NCBI GenBank assembly: GCA_963839925.1
Contig: CAWIWV010000001.1
Coordinates: 372,001 to 436,000, forward strand
Source of the DNA: Bog-756 sp963839925
GTDB lineage: Bacteria; Actinomycetota; Acidimicrobiia; Acidimicrobiales; RAAP-2
DNA: 64,000 nucleotides
Reading direction: 5' to 3'
Shown piece by piece: positions 10,139-20,699 of this stretch. Each line of letters begins with the position of its first letter. Within the stretch, counting starts at the first letter, position 1. The notes below the pieces were generated by a model. The model was not told where the DNA came from and ran no database searches. It saw nothing but the letters and a program-made list of their open reading frames with translations. A program made the position numbers and the translations under genes.

Positions 10139-10764
10139 TCAAACGAATCCCGCGAGATTAAAGAGGACGAACGAAGTCGGCACTGACCCTTCGCCCTCGA
10201 GGAGCCGCCGTGCCTCTGCAATCGGGACGACGGCCGTCTCAACGTATTCGGGACGCGGGAGGGCGTCGCATCCGGCGCGCTAACGATGAAGCACACGTCG
10301 TAGCCGTCTTGCTCCATGTCGTGCACGAGCCCGACGCAGTGCGTTGCGTCGATCGCCTCCGGCTCGATCCCTGCTTCCTGCTCGAGCTCGTCGAGCAGAG
10401 CGCCCAGAACGTCGACCCGGCCATCATCGTCGACGCGCTCCGACTCGACTCCACCGGAGGGGATGAGTTCCCAGGCACCCGGATACTGCGTGACGTCAGG
10501 TGACCGGCGACCGATGAGAACGAGGCGTTCGCCCGCCGCGTGGACCACCACGATCCCGCTGACAGCGAGCGCCCGAATCCGAGCCTTCGCCGGATCCTCA
10601 TCGCGCTGGTACGCGACAAAATGCCGGTAGCTACACCGGCAAACGGTAACGAGGCCGTCGCGCACGTTTTGGACGCTCAGCAGCGTCCCTTCGTGAACGG
10701 ACGGTCGAGCCAACTGCTCCTGCACCCACAGCTCGTCTATCCGGCCACACAGTTCGAGGGGCAC
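10139..10764 (-). CDS. Nudix hydrolase, frameshifted near its C-terminus
   Basis: About 208 residues from GTG 10764. The middle carries a Nudix-box-like region: 'GGVESER' followed after an insertion by 'LLDELEQEAGI', the acidic helix that binds Mg. The box is longer than the classical GX5EX7REUXEEXGU spacing and lacks the usual REU Arg. At about 10240 one base shifts the frame; the next frame gives a natural ending ('PEYVETAVVPIAEARRLL...FNLAGFV') with TGA at 10139-10141. It lies downstream of PseC and PseB, so it may act on a nucleotide sugar of that pathway. This is inference; general Nudix housekeeping is the alternative. Confidence 0.68.
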
Positions 10765-10896
10765 CTCGAGGTCCTCACCGAGAAGTGGAAGTCGAGTGGC
10801 GGTGCGGCGACGAGGCGTGCCGCACTCATGGAACGGTGTCGGTGCAGGCGGCGAAGTGTGACGCGAGCGGGCGCAGGTCGCTCCGATCTAACGGGC

Positions 10897-11971
10897 TCAG
10901 AGTGCCTCTTTGAGTGCTGCTACCACCAGATCCTGGTCTGCGTCGCCTAGCCCGGGGAAGATCGGCAGCGAGAGAAGCTGCCCGTAGGCATCCTCCGTGG
11001 CCGGAAATGCGAGGGGATCCGACCCGAACGCCCGGTACGTGGGATGGCGGTAGATCGGGATGTAGTGCACCTGCACTCCGATGCCGGCCGTTCGCAGCTT
11101 CTCGAACACCCGGGCTCGATCGACCACCCGGATAGGGAAGAGGTGGTAAGCGTGGGACCATCCCACCTCTGGCTGAGGTGGAAGTTCAGGGGTTCCGGCC
11201 AGCAGGGCACGGTACCGATCCGCCAAGCGCTGACGTTCGGTGATGAAGCGCCCAAGCTTGGACAGCTGACTGGTTCCCAGGGCCGCCTGGATGTCGGTCA
11301 GTCGGTAGTTGAAACCCAACTCTGTGATCTCGTAGTACCAACCACCGAGGTCGGGCCTGCGCTCGATCCCGTCGTTCGGAAGGAGCGAAGGCGCTCTGCC
11401 AACTCAGGCGAGTTGGTGGTGACCGCGCCTCCTTCACCGGTGGTGACCACCTTCACCGGATGGAATGAGAAAGCGGTCATGTCCGAGTCGGCGCAATTGC
11501 CGACCGGTCCAGACGGGGTGTGCGCTCCCAAGGCATGTGCTGCGTCTTCGATGACGATCCTCGGTCGTTCGGGCAGTCGACTGAGGTCGACCGGCAGTCC
11601 TGCGTAATGAACGGCGATCAATGCGTCCACGCCGACCCGCACCCGTTCGGGTGCGAGGTTCAAGGTATGCCGATCGATGTCCACGAACTGCACCGCGGCC
11701 CCCACGTACCGGGCGCAGTTCGCGTGGCCACGAAGGAGAGCGGGGATGTGACGGCGACGTCACCGGGTCCGAGACCCGCGGCAGCACATGCTCCGTGGAG
11801 GGCCGCCGTGCCATTGGCGAACGCCACTGCGAACTTGGCACCGGTCGAAGCAGCAAGCGCCTCCTCGAACTGCACAATGCTGGGCCCTTGGGTGAGCCAG
11901 TCACTTTTCAGCACCTCGACGACGGCACGGATGTCGTCGTCGTCGATCGACTGGTGACCATAAGGAATCAT
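10897..11971 (-). CDS. pseC: UDP-4-amino-4,6-dideoxy-sugar aminotransferase (PseC-like), two frameshifts
   Basis: A DegT/DnrJ/EryC1-family PLP aminotransferase read from three frames. It begins 'IPYGHQSIDDDDIRAVVEVLKSDWLTQGP', diagnostic for PseC-type enzymes, has 'IEDAAHALGA' and the PLP lysine in 'SFHPVKVVTTGEGG', then 'GFNYRLTDIQAALG' and 'VHYIPIYRHPTY'. Frame changes lie near 11715 and 11365. The ATG at 11971 overlaps the PseB stop (ATGA). The family transaminates the 4-keto sugar made by PseB to UDP-4-amino-4,6-dideoxy-N-acetyl-altrosamine in CMP-pseudaminate synthesis. Total length about 355 residues is slightly short for the family. Confidence 0.85.
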
Positions 11972-12941
11972 GGAAGAAGCTCAGCGATGGCCGCTTCGCT
12001 CAACCACTGATCATTGCTGTCACTGGAGTAGACGAACCCATCCGGAAGTGGCTTGCCGTCCATCCAGCGAGGACTCGCCACCCACCATGGGTGCTCGGGC
12101 AGCACCACGAAGACATCACCGGCATCGATGCTGTGACGAGCATCATCAGAAGTAAGGAGAATCTCGTGGATCTTCTCTCCCGGCCGGATGCCTATGACGT
12201 CAACCTCGGCGTCAGGGGCGATGGCACGCTGGAGGTCCGTGACCCGCATGGACGGGATCTTCGGAATGAACACCTCACCACCCACCATGTGTTCAAGCCC
12301 ATAGAGCACGAGATCCACCGCTTGGTCGAGTGAGATCCAAAATCGAGTGTATACGCGTGTCGGTCACGGTGATCCGACCGGTTTGTGCTTGCTCACGGAA
12401 CACCGGAACGACAGACCCGCGGTCTGACGACATTCCCGTAGCGAACACACGAGAGGCTGGTTCGTGAATGGGAGGCATAGGCATTTCCCTGAACCACAAT
12501 CTTCTCGGCGCACAGCTTCGTTGCCCCGTACAGATTGACGGGATTAACCGCTTTGTCGGTCGAAAGAGCAAGCACTTTCGCCACTCCGCTGTCGATGGCG
12601 GCATCAACGACGTTCTGCGCACCCAGCACGTTGGTCTGAACGGCCTCGAAAGGGTTGTATTCACAGGCGGGCACCTGCTTCATTGCCGCGGCGTGCACGA
12701 TGATGTCTGCGCCAGTCGCCGCTCGCACGAGGCGATCACGATCTCGGACGTCGCCGACGAAGTAGCGGACGCCTCGGTCGCCGAACTGCTCATGAAGCTG
12801 CCATTGCTTCAGTTCATCCCGCGCAAGCCAACGTACGTCTACTGCATCCGGCCAGGTCGCGGTCACCCGCCGCAGGAAGGCTTGGCCGAATGAACCGGTC
12901 CCACCTGTCAGGAGGATTGTCATGCCCGAGAGGTCGATCAC
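11968..12941 (-). CDS. pseB: UDP-N-acetylglucosamine 4,6-dehydratase, inverting (PseB-like), two frameshifts
   Basis: Rossmann motif 'TILLTGGTGSFGQAFLRR', then 'VGDVRDRDRL', 'HAAAMKQVPACEYNPFEAVQTNVLGAQN' and the unusual active site 'STDKAVNPVNLYGATKL' are typical of PseB, which makes the first intermediate of pseudaminic acid (UDP-2-acetamido-2,6-dideoxy-beta-L-arabino-hexos-4-ulose). The C-terminal 'GEVFIPKIPSMRVTDLQRAI' and 'GIRPGEKIHE' also match. Frame changes fall near 12420 and 12345. GTG 12941 gives the usual short lead before the Rossmann motif; ATG 12923 is the alternative. It is the first gene of a minus-strand unit with PseC and probably the Nudix gene. Confidence 0.87.
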
Positions 12942-13171
12942 AGGCCTGATTCTTGCTCGTAAGGGGCAGCCGAAGGAGCACGACGTTGGAGAGCGCGATC
13001 CGATCAAGAGGGCGAGCTGACGATGCCCCGACGTTAGCCATGGACAACCGCACTTCGATTCACCTCATGTTAGGGTCACCGACCGACTCCGGATTCTTCG
13101 AGGGGGGGACGCTGGGTGGCACCGCTGCAACTCACCGCGGCCGCTGGGGAGCCTGCTCGGGCGGGTCGTCG

Positions 13172-15162
13172 TGAGGGCCGACTCGAGTGTTGACGCACCC
13201 GAGGACACAGCTCCGACGGTAACCCGAGACGGGACGTCGAAGGACGCCCTCACCGGCGATCGGCACCCTCGGCTGTCTTCAATCCCGATCGGATTCTTCA
13301 TCGGCGCCTTGGGATTTCTGGTCGACCGATGACTCCGCCTGGCCGGAGTGCCCATCGGGCCGACTGCGATCGTGGTGGCGGTGATCGGCTTCGCTCTGGC
13401 CCCTGGGCCTCGACGCATCTCCGATCGTTTCATCATCTTCTTCGCCATCGGATTCGGTTGGTTGATGTTGCTCGGCTGGATCCCCGGGACTCGAGACACG
13501 CATTGACGTGCCCGGGGTTCTCCTTGCCCTGACTGCGGGTGTCGCGGCCGCCAATCAGTTCCGTAACGGCCGGTTCCGATGGTCTCTTCGTCAGTGGCCG
13601 CTCTCTATCTTTTATTCGCCGCCGTCGCCATTGGGATCGCTGCCACCCTTTGGTTCGCCGTGCCGATCGTGCGAATGAACGCGAGCGGAAGGCTCAATGC
13701 GCTCTTCCCTGGATGGGACAACGCCGCCTTCTTCGACATGTTCAAACAGATTCTGGTGCACGGAGGATTCAACTCGATTCAATTACCTGGGCCAGGGGAC
13801 GGTCTGCCGCAGACCTGGGCGATGCTGGTGCGGCTCTGGAACCCGCATCCTCCGGTGGCTGTCCAATGGGAGCTGAATGCCTACTACGCAGTTCTCCTCC
13901 TGACCCTCGGAGCCATCGTGACTGTTGGATGCATGAGCGTGGCTCGTCTGTGTGGGCGCAACTTCTGGATCGCTTTGCCGGCAATGGCTGCAGTGGTCCA
14001 GGTGTTCGTCGTAGGACGCCTCTGGATCTTCAGCTTGCATCCGACCTTTGATCTCCCCATTGCCGCGGTCACCGCCGCGGTGCTCCCCTCGCGGAAAAGG
14101 ACACTGAGTCCGAGGCTCCACTTCTTCGCCGTCGCCGGGCTTGTCCTCGTGGCCCTGTACACCTGGTATCCGATCGTTGTTCTCGGCGCACCGGCTGTCA
14201 TCGCTGCGACCTTTGGATTGATCAGGATCTGTGGGCCACGGCAGCAGAGAGCGCTCATCGTGATCTTCGTCTGTATCGGGGTTGCGTTCATTGCGCCGTT
14301 CATTCCCTTCCACGACGAAGTGAACAAGGCGTCATTGTCCTATGCATCGAGCGGCTTGCAGGCAGCGGCGTCCTTCGTTCCCGGTACTCCTTGGTTTTTG
14401 GTTGCCTTCTCAATCGCCGGTCTTTTCCTGTTCATTGGCGCCAGGTGGTCCTCGGCCAGGGACGAGGGACTGTGGGTCCTGGCTGCGACGGCGGTCGTCG
14501 GAACCTTGGGCATCGGGTTCCTGCTGGCAACCGAGCTTGTGGCAGCAGGCCACATCTCCTACTACGGACATAAATTCGTGGACGGTGTTGATGGCATGTC
14601 CCTTATCGTGCTGGTCACGGTTGTTGTCAGCACGTTCGGCGACCAGCCGACTACGCCAGCGATGGCCGATTCTGGCGGTGGCGGTCGTCGTGTGTCTGTG
14701 AGAGTGTCGCCCTACTTGAGATCGACGGCTATGTGAGCCCGTTTGCCAATCCGGCGGCAATCTTCCCGACGCAAGCCCATACGGGGTTCCAGTCACATGA
14801 GGTGATCGAATGCACCCCCCGTCCATTCCTCCTCAGTTTAAACGCTGATCGGTTCGTCGCAATGGGCGGAGGACCGACCGGGGTTGGGCACTCATTGGGC
14901 CTTCATGAACCCCGACGGACAGCTCAGTTGCGTGCAGGCTGACGAGTGGTTCTTCGCCTTGAGCGGCTGGCTCTCCGTTTCCGGGAAGTACGGAGAGTGG
15001 GACGAGCTTCCTTGTCGCACGGGAGCAGGAGATGCGCCCATGGCGAGCTACATCGTGAACCACCGGGGTCAGCCGACGGAGTCGCACGTTCACCTCTTCG
15101 TTCCCGCGTCGCTGGCGCACATGATCGTTGCCCGCGAACAAAAGACATGGCGCGGCTCCTGA
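13172..15162 (+). pseudogene. Large multi-membrane protein of the polysaccharide locus, several frameshifts
   Basis: Successive frames give one hydrophobic protein: a polar N-terminus, helices 'IPIGFFIGALGFLV' and 'GPTAIVVAVIGFALAPG', 'RFIIFFAIGFGWLMLLGWIPGT', then a long intact stretch (13579-14640) with about eight helices and 'LNALFPGWDNAAFFDM', and a soluble C-terminal part ending 'HLFVPASLAHMIVAREQ'. At least four frame changes are needed (near 13330, 13505, 13600, 14650-14880). The topology resembles membrane glycosyltransferases or polymerases of O-antigen loci; no family is recognised. The start is unclear; GTG 13114 is an alternative. After the TGA the same frame stays coding-like to a TAG at 15253. 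Confidence 0.55.
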
Positions 15163-15318
15163 TGTCCTGTACCTACCGAAGACGCTTCCGACAAGCTGAT
15201 CGAGCGGATGAAGTTCCAGTTGATCGGGAACGTGTGCCGAATATTCGAGTCGTAGACAGCCAGATACTGCCCATCGCTAACCTCACAACCCGAGTCCGTC
15301 CAGGGTGGCTGGGGATCG

Positions 15319-16112
15319 TTAGCCTTCCCAAATCAGGAAGGACGTCGTGGGAGAATACGGAGCACGCTCCAAGCGAAAGCGGTCCAGTCCCAGAACTTCC
15401 CGTATAGCAGCGGTCTCTCCCGGCATTGGCGCAAAACACGCCTCATCGAATCCGATCACCGACCCGCGTGTCAGGTGCGGCAGTAGTGCGACGAGCGTGT
15501 CTTTGGTCGGCTGGTAGATGTCCATATCGAAGTATGCGAGCGTGACGATCGGCTCGGGGTGTCGAGCCAGATAATCCGGCAAAGCTGAAGACGTCGCCCT
15601 TGATCAGCTCGAACTTTCGCAGGTGGGGGAGAGGGCTCTCGGATTCATGGTAGGCGAGGATTTCTTCCAGGGTCTGCTCCCAGCCCGCATTGACCGAGTA
15701 GGCGCCCGCGCTGATTGCCTGATGGCCTCCGTCTTCCAGGGCGACGGATGGAAAACCCGCGTAACGTGTCGAAACCAATCAAGGTGCGGGTGAAGTTGAA
15801 GGGTCTCGTGGATACCTCGAAAAAGACACTAGGATACCCCAGGTTCTGACCCCAACGTGTCCCGAATTCCATAACGACGCCGTGGACTGTCAGCGCTCGC
15901 AAGTAGAGGTCGTGCATGAACAGGTAGCGTGCCCATTGTTGACGGCGCACGAACATGCCGAGATTGGCCATCAGCTCATCGTCGGGCAGGTCAAGCGACC
16001 GGAAGAGCCGGGCAAACGCAGCCCGGTTGTCGGCTTCTTCCGCAGACTTCAGGCTGAGAACGTCAAAGGGCTTGGGGCCGTCGACAGGCAAGGAATGGCC
16101 GTCGGCGGGCAT
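15319..16112 (-). CDS. Class I SAM-dependent O-methyltransferase (TylF/macrocin type), two frameshifts
   Basis: Three frames give about 264 residues: 'VVMEFGTRWGQN' (SAM-binding glycine region), 'TLIGFDTLRGF', 'LIKGDVF', 'LAYFDMDIYQPTKDTLVALLPHLTRGSVIGFDE' and a final 'SFLIWEG'. This pattern matches sugar O-methyltransferases related to macrocin and deoxyhexose methyltransferases, which use Mg and conserved Asp residues ('DMD', 'FDE'). Frame changes lie near 15770 and 15570. ATG at 16112 is the likely start. The role would be capping or decorating a surface sugar with a methyl group. Confidence 0.75.
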
Positions 16113-16381
16113 GCAGTGAAGGGTACACGAGCCCAGTCCTCCTGTCCGACTCAAGCCGTTGCAGATCTACTCGTGGGTCGGGCGTTTGAACCGGCTCGTC
16201 AGGGGGTCACCGTGCGTAGTTTGACGAAGGCGTTTGCGAGATCATCGATCCGCGACCAGTTCTTGTTCAGGCCGGAGGATGAATCCTCTGCTCCTTGTAC
16301 AATGCAGCCGGTGGACGGCCAGAATCTTGGTGTTTTCATGAATAGTGAAAGCCAGTTTTTTAAGATGACGTTCAACCCGGA

Positions 16382-17422
16382 ATGAGGACGGCTGGTAGCG
16401 ACTGCTGACTGTTTTGTGATCGCCGAGATCGGTTCGAATCACAATGGGAAGCTTGATGAGGCATACCGATTGATCGATCTCGCTGCCGAAGCTGGCGCGA
16501 GCGCGGCAAAGTTCCAAAGTTTTTCTCTTGGCCCACTCGCTGTACTCGAGTCGAGCGCCCAGGTTCTCTGACATGCGTGGTAGGGCGGGGGGACGACGGC
16601 ACCATCACTCCCCACCAGCTGGCTGGGAGACTGGAGATGTCGCGGCGACTGGCACCCCAAGCTGGCGGAGAGGTGTGCCGAGGCTGGCATCGAGTTCATG
16701 AGCACCCCCTTTGATCTCGAGGCGGTCGAGCAGTTGGCTCCCTACGTTGCCCGGTTCAAACTGGCCAGCTTCGACCTCACCTACGTTCAACTGATTCGCG
16801 GGACCGCCCGGCAGGGCCGGCCCATACTCCTCTCGACGGGCCACGCCTATCTCGGCGAGGTCGAGGCGTCTCTCGGTTGGATCCGCCGGCCGAGGATGCC
16901 GAGCTGCCGGTCACCGTGCTGCACTGCGTGAGCACCTACCCCGCGTTGCGAGAGGACGCCAACCTTGCGGTCATGCAGCTCATGCAGTCCGCCTTTGGGT
17001 TACCCGTCGGCTTCTCGGACCACACGCTCGGAATCGCCGTCGCACTGGCTGCCGTCGCACTGGGGGCAACGGTCATAGAGAAGCATTTCACCAGTGACCG
17101 CGAGCAAGAAGGGCCTGATCACTCCTTTGCCCTAGAGCCGGCCGAACTCAAGATGCTTGTCGAGGGTGCGGCGGAAGCACGATCCGCCTTGGGGGACGGC
17201 GTGAAGGCACCCCGCCTATCAGAGGAAGATAACGGCACCCTCGCCCGCCGCAGCATCCACCTGGCCGCAGATCTGCCCGTTGGGCACAGGCTCGGGGCAG
17301 ACGATGTCCGAATCGTTCGGCCGGGTGTGGGAATCGCTCCGGCGGAACTAGACGTCGTGCTGGGGAGGCCACTCCGTCGTGTCGGGGCTGAAGGCGAGCC
17401 GCTCACGTGGGACATGGTGTAG
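16382..17422 (+). CDS. pseI: Nonulosonic acid synthase (NeuB family, pseudaminic acid synthase PseI-like), frameshifted
   Basis: NeuB-family landmarks are all present across frames: 'FVIAEIGSNHNGKLDEAYRLIDLAAEAGASAAKFQ' at the start, 'AGIEFMSTPFD', 'VTVLHCVSTYPA', 'GLPVGFSDHTLG', 'IEKHFT' and 'GPDHSFALEP', followed by a C-terminal antifreeze-like SAF domain ('RSIHLAADLPVGHRL...'). The enzyme condenses PEP with a 6-carbon 2,4-diamino sugar to give a nine-carbon acid. Frame changes occur near 16405, 16570-16600 and 16880. ATG 16382 is the best start. With PseB and PseC nearby, pseudaminate is the likely product; legionaminate or another sugar cannot be excluded. Confidence 0.86.
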
Positions 17423-17447
17423 GCGAGAGGTTGACGAGGGAGCGCGA

Positions 17448-18024
17448 GTGACCTGGCATCTCAAACGTGATCCGTCCGTCGAATCCCGTCCGATCGCTTT
17501 CGAGGACATCGAGTGCATCCGTCAGTGGCGGAACGGGCAGATGGATGTCCTCAGACAGTCCGCCCCAATTTCTTCGAGCGGGCAACTCAACTGGTGGAGG
17601 GATGTGTATCTGCCAGAGTCATCGGGAGCTGAGCCGGTGCAGCTGCTGTTTGTTCTCCTTCGACAGGGCGATCTGCTGGCCTACGGCGGATACACCAACA
17701 TCGATTGGAAGGCCCGACGGGCTGAACTCTCATTTCTGGCGGACACGGATCTGACGTCCACCCCTCGATACGCGGGAGATCGAGGCTTGGTACTTCTCCT
17801 TCTCTGGTCGAATATGGCTTCGAAGAGCTGGGACTCCTTAGGATGTTCACAGAGAGACGTATGCATTTCGGACCGACCACATCGCCGTTCTCGAGTCGGC
17901 TGGGCTGAAGATGGAGGGCCGATTGCGGAACCATGCGTGGACAATGGATAGGCCGGTTGACTCGGTCATCCATGGCATTCTCGAGTCGGATGTGCGGGTC
18001 CAGCCCATTTGGTCCTTCGAATGA
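17448..18024 (+). CDS. GNAT N-acetyltransferase (PseH-like), frameshifted
   Basis: GTG 17448 follows an AGGGAG ribosome site. The first frame reads 'IECIRQWRNGQMDVLRQSAPIS' and 'LLAYGGYTNIDWKARRAELSFL', matching the N-terminal half of PseH-type acetyltransferases. After shifts near 17775, 17810 and 17855 the end reads 'TETYAFRTDHIAVLESAGLKMEGRLR' and '...VQPIWSFE', closing at TGA 18022-18024, which overlaps the next ATG. The family transfers acetyl from acetyl-CoA to the 4-amino group of the PseC product. It sits directly after the PseI-like gene. Confidence 0.75.
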
Positions 18025-18978
18025 TCGAGCGCGTGGTTGTCACGGGCGGAGCGGGTGTCATCGGCCGAGTGCTTGTTCGAATGTTGGAGGACGAGGGCAT
18101 CCCGGCGCTCTCGATTGATCGTCAAGGTCAAGATGACAGGCCGGGCGTGGAGAATCTTCAAATGGACCTCGAGTTCATAACCCCCGAGCTGATCGCGGTT
18201 GTTTGACCCCACCCACATCTTTCATCTGGCCGCTTCCTTCGAACGAAGCGATGAACAACCCTCTTTTTGGGACGAGAATCAGCGTGACAACGTTGTGGCG
18301 TCGGCCGTTACCTGACGCGTAGCCCTCGCCTGCAAGCACCTGGAGCGCTATGTATTCGCATCTTCGTATCTGGTCGACGACCCCTCGCTGTACCTTAAGA
18401 GTGCCGTGCCCGAGAGTGCACGCCTTCTGAAGGAAGGAGACCCGCTCGATCCGAGGAACGTTTGTGGGGCTGCGAAACTGCTCCACGAGCGTGAGCTGGA
18501 ACTAGCGGCCGCCGGGATGATTTGGCATCTGCAATGCCCGCATCTTTCGGGTGTACGGCAGGGGATCGAGGGACGTCGTTTGGTGCCGGGTGCGCAGCGC
18601 TATCCAAGGCGAAACCATCGAACTTTTCGACTCCGGAGGCATGTTCGACTACATCTTCGCGGACGACGCGGCGGAAGGTCTGCTCCGCTTGGCGAAGTCG
18701 GAGGCCGAAGGAGTGGGTGACCCTTGGAGGCAGCGGTGCGCCGAGGAGCGTGGCAACGGTGCTGGAGTGCATAACCGAGGCCACCGACGGAGTCACCGTT
18801 GTCGATCACGGACGGAGTGAACGCCTCATTGAAGCGAGTGGCGCGAGGTCTCGCTCCTCCAGAGATGTACGGGGTGGGTGTCGCCAACCAAGCTTGAACT
18901 GGGCGTTGCGGACCCGTCGAGTTCGAGCGGAGCGAGCAGAAGGCGGCATCACCCGACCTGCGAACGCATCGGAAACAT
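18021..18978 (+). pseudogene. NAD-dependent sugar epimerase/dehydratase, multiply frameshifted
   Basis: It starts at ATG 18021 with a clear Rossmann fold, 'VVVTGGAGVIGRVLVRMLEDEG', followed by 'HIFHLAASFERSDEQPSFWDEN', 'YVFASSYLV', 'ARIFRVYGRGSRDV' (in a third frame) and 'FDYIFADDAAEGLLRLAKSEA'. At least four frame changes are needed. The catalytic Tyr of the YxxxK pair reads as Cys ('NVCGAAK'), a one-base change from 'NVYGAAK'. It is an extended SDR, probably modifying an NDP-sugar. The 3' end is approximate because it merges with the next gene. True pseudogene and poor local sequence are both possible. Confidence 0.6.
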
Positions 18979-19917
18979 CTCAAGGTTCTCCTGCCAAGTG
19001 CCGGTGGGAAGGTCTCGCTGGTCCGCGCCCTTCAACAGGCGCAGCGGGCGCTTGCCATGGACCCTACGTCACCGTGGCCGATCGGCACGAGGACTGCCTG
19101 GCGGGGTTGGCGCCGACCGCGTCCTAACCGAACCGACGATCGACGAAGCCTCCGACGCCGCGCTCGTCGAATGGGCGATCAGTACGGGAGCAAACGTGGT
19201 CGTTCCATGCCGCGACGCGGAGCTGGCGCGTTGGGCGGGCGTTTCGGAGACACTCGCCCAGCTGGGCGTGGCTGTCATCGTCGCTCCTGTGCGGGCGCTT
19301 GAAATCTGCACTGACAAGCTGCGATTCGCCCAATGGACCGAAGAGATGGGAATTCGCACATTCCCACATCGACGGATCTCGCCGAAGTGATGGGGACTTC
19401 GTTCGTTGTGAAGGAGCGACGTGGTTCGGGTAGCCGGGAAACGTTCATCGATGTCGACCGTGCCACCGCGGCTGCGGTCTCGTCCAAACTGGACGAGCCG
19501 CTCTTTCAGCCGTACATCTCCGGCAGCGAGCTCTCTGCAGATTTCTTCATTGCGTCAGACGGCTGCATCCACGGCCCGATAGTCCGAGAGCGGACCCGTG
19601 TGGTCGGTGGCGAGTCAGTCGATACGAGAGTGCTAGACGTCCCGGCCGTGTTAATGCAACTGGTAGAACGTCTCTCCGAGAACATTGAATTTCGTGGCCC
19701 GGGTTGTGCACAGGTGATCCGGGAGCCGGGCGGAGGGATCCGCTGCATGGAGGTCAACGCTCGTTTCGGCGGAGCGTCGGCGGCGGCAACCGTTGCCGGT
19801 GTAAACCTCGCAGAACTCGCATTACGGGGTGTGCTCGGAGAGCCGCAGCGGAGCTCGACACCCGGTCGTCGGGTGCGGCTCGTTCGGTTGTCACGGGACT
19901 TGGTTCTGACCGAGTGA
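18979..19917 (+). CDS. ATP-grasp (carbamoyl-phosphate-synthase-like) protein, frameshifted in its N-terminal part
   Basis: The N-terminus reads 'KVLLPSAGGKVSLVRALQQAQ', as in small ATP-grasp proteins annotated as CarB-like; no ATG is visible there, so the start is approximate. After shifts near 19060, 19125 and 19370 it reads 'ADRVLTEPTIDE', 'ICTDKLRFAQWTEEMGIRTFPH', 'VVKERRGSGSRE', 'PLFQPYISGSELSADFF' and 'CMEVNARFGG', the last being the acidic Mg-ATP site. The fold ligates a carboxylate to an amine via an acyl-phosphate. The genes around it suggest action on a nonulosonate or its precursor. It overlaps the HAD gene as GTGA. Confidence 0.75.
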
Positions 19918-20595
19918 GCAGAACCCGGCTCGTTGCCTTTGATCTCGACGACACGCTCTATGTGGAGATGGACTTCGTAAAGAGCGGGTTCCGGGCGGTC
20001 GCTGCGGCTCTCAGCGATCGCACGGACATCGATGGTGAGGATTTGTACCGCGATCTTTGCGATGTATTGAATCGTGACGGGCGCGGCAAGGTGTTCGACA
20101 CGGTGCTTGACCGACACTCGCTGCAAGGCACCACCCCCGGCGAGCTGGTTTCCATCTATCGCAATCATGAGCCGGCACTGGAGCTACCGACAGATTCCCG
20201 GAAGGTCCTTGTTCGCTTGCGAAATCGGGGCCATGCGCTCGCGATCGTGACGGACGGTGATCCTGGGGTCCAACGGGCCAAAGTTCGTGCACTTGGCTTG
20301 GAGGAGTTGGTCGACATGGCCATCTACACGTGGGACGAGGGTCCGGAGGCGGGAAAGCCGAGCCCGAAAGGATTCGAACGCCTATTGGGTGCAACTGGGA
20401 GCAAGCCGGGCGATCTGATGTATGTCGCCGATGACCCGCGGCAAAGACTTCCTTGCCGCCCGTCGAGCCGGAGGGTCGTCGATCCGGGTACGAACCGGTC
20501 CATATGCTTCCCTGGAACCATCAGACAGATCGTGCTCGCCGGACTACGAGGTCACGCAGTTGATGGCGATACCGGAGCTTCTTTGCGTCGAGTGA
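19914..20595 (+). CDS. HAD-superfamily hydrolase, probable sugar-phosphate phosphatase, one frameshift
   Basis: GTG 19914 overlaps the ATP-grasp stop. HAD motif I is 'VAFDLDDTLY' (nucleophile and acid Asp), motif II 'IVTDGD', motif III Lys in 'GKPSPKGFE', motif IV 'MYVADDP'. A helical cap lies between I and II, as in HAD-IA phosphatases. One frame change near 20440 leads into '...KDFLAARRAGGSSIRVRTGPY' and TGA 20593-20595. The same frame stays coding-like past this TGA to a stop at 20701-20703 overlapping the next ATG, so the protein may end there instead. It may dephosphorylate a pathway intermediate. Confidence 0.78.
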
Positions 20596-20699
20596 GGAAG
20601 CCAGCGGTTCCATCGCTACCTGTTGTTCGTGAGGCAGCGAGCCGAAGCTGTTGGCACCTCGGATACGTTTGATCGGGTGCACGGGATGGTCGAATGCCA

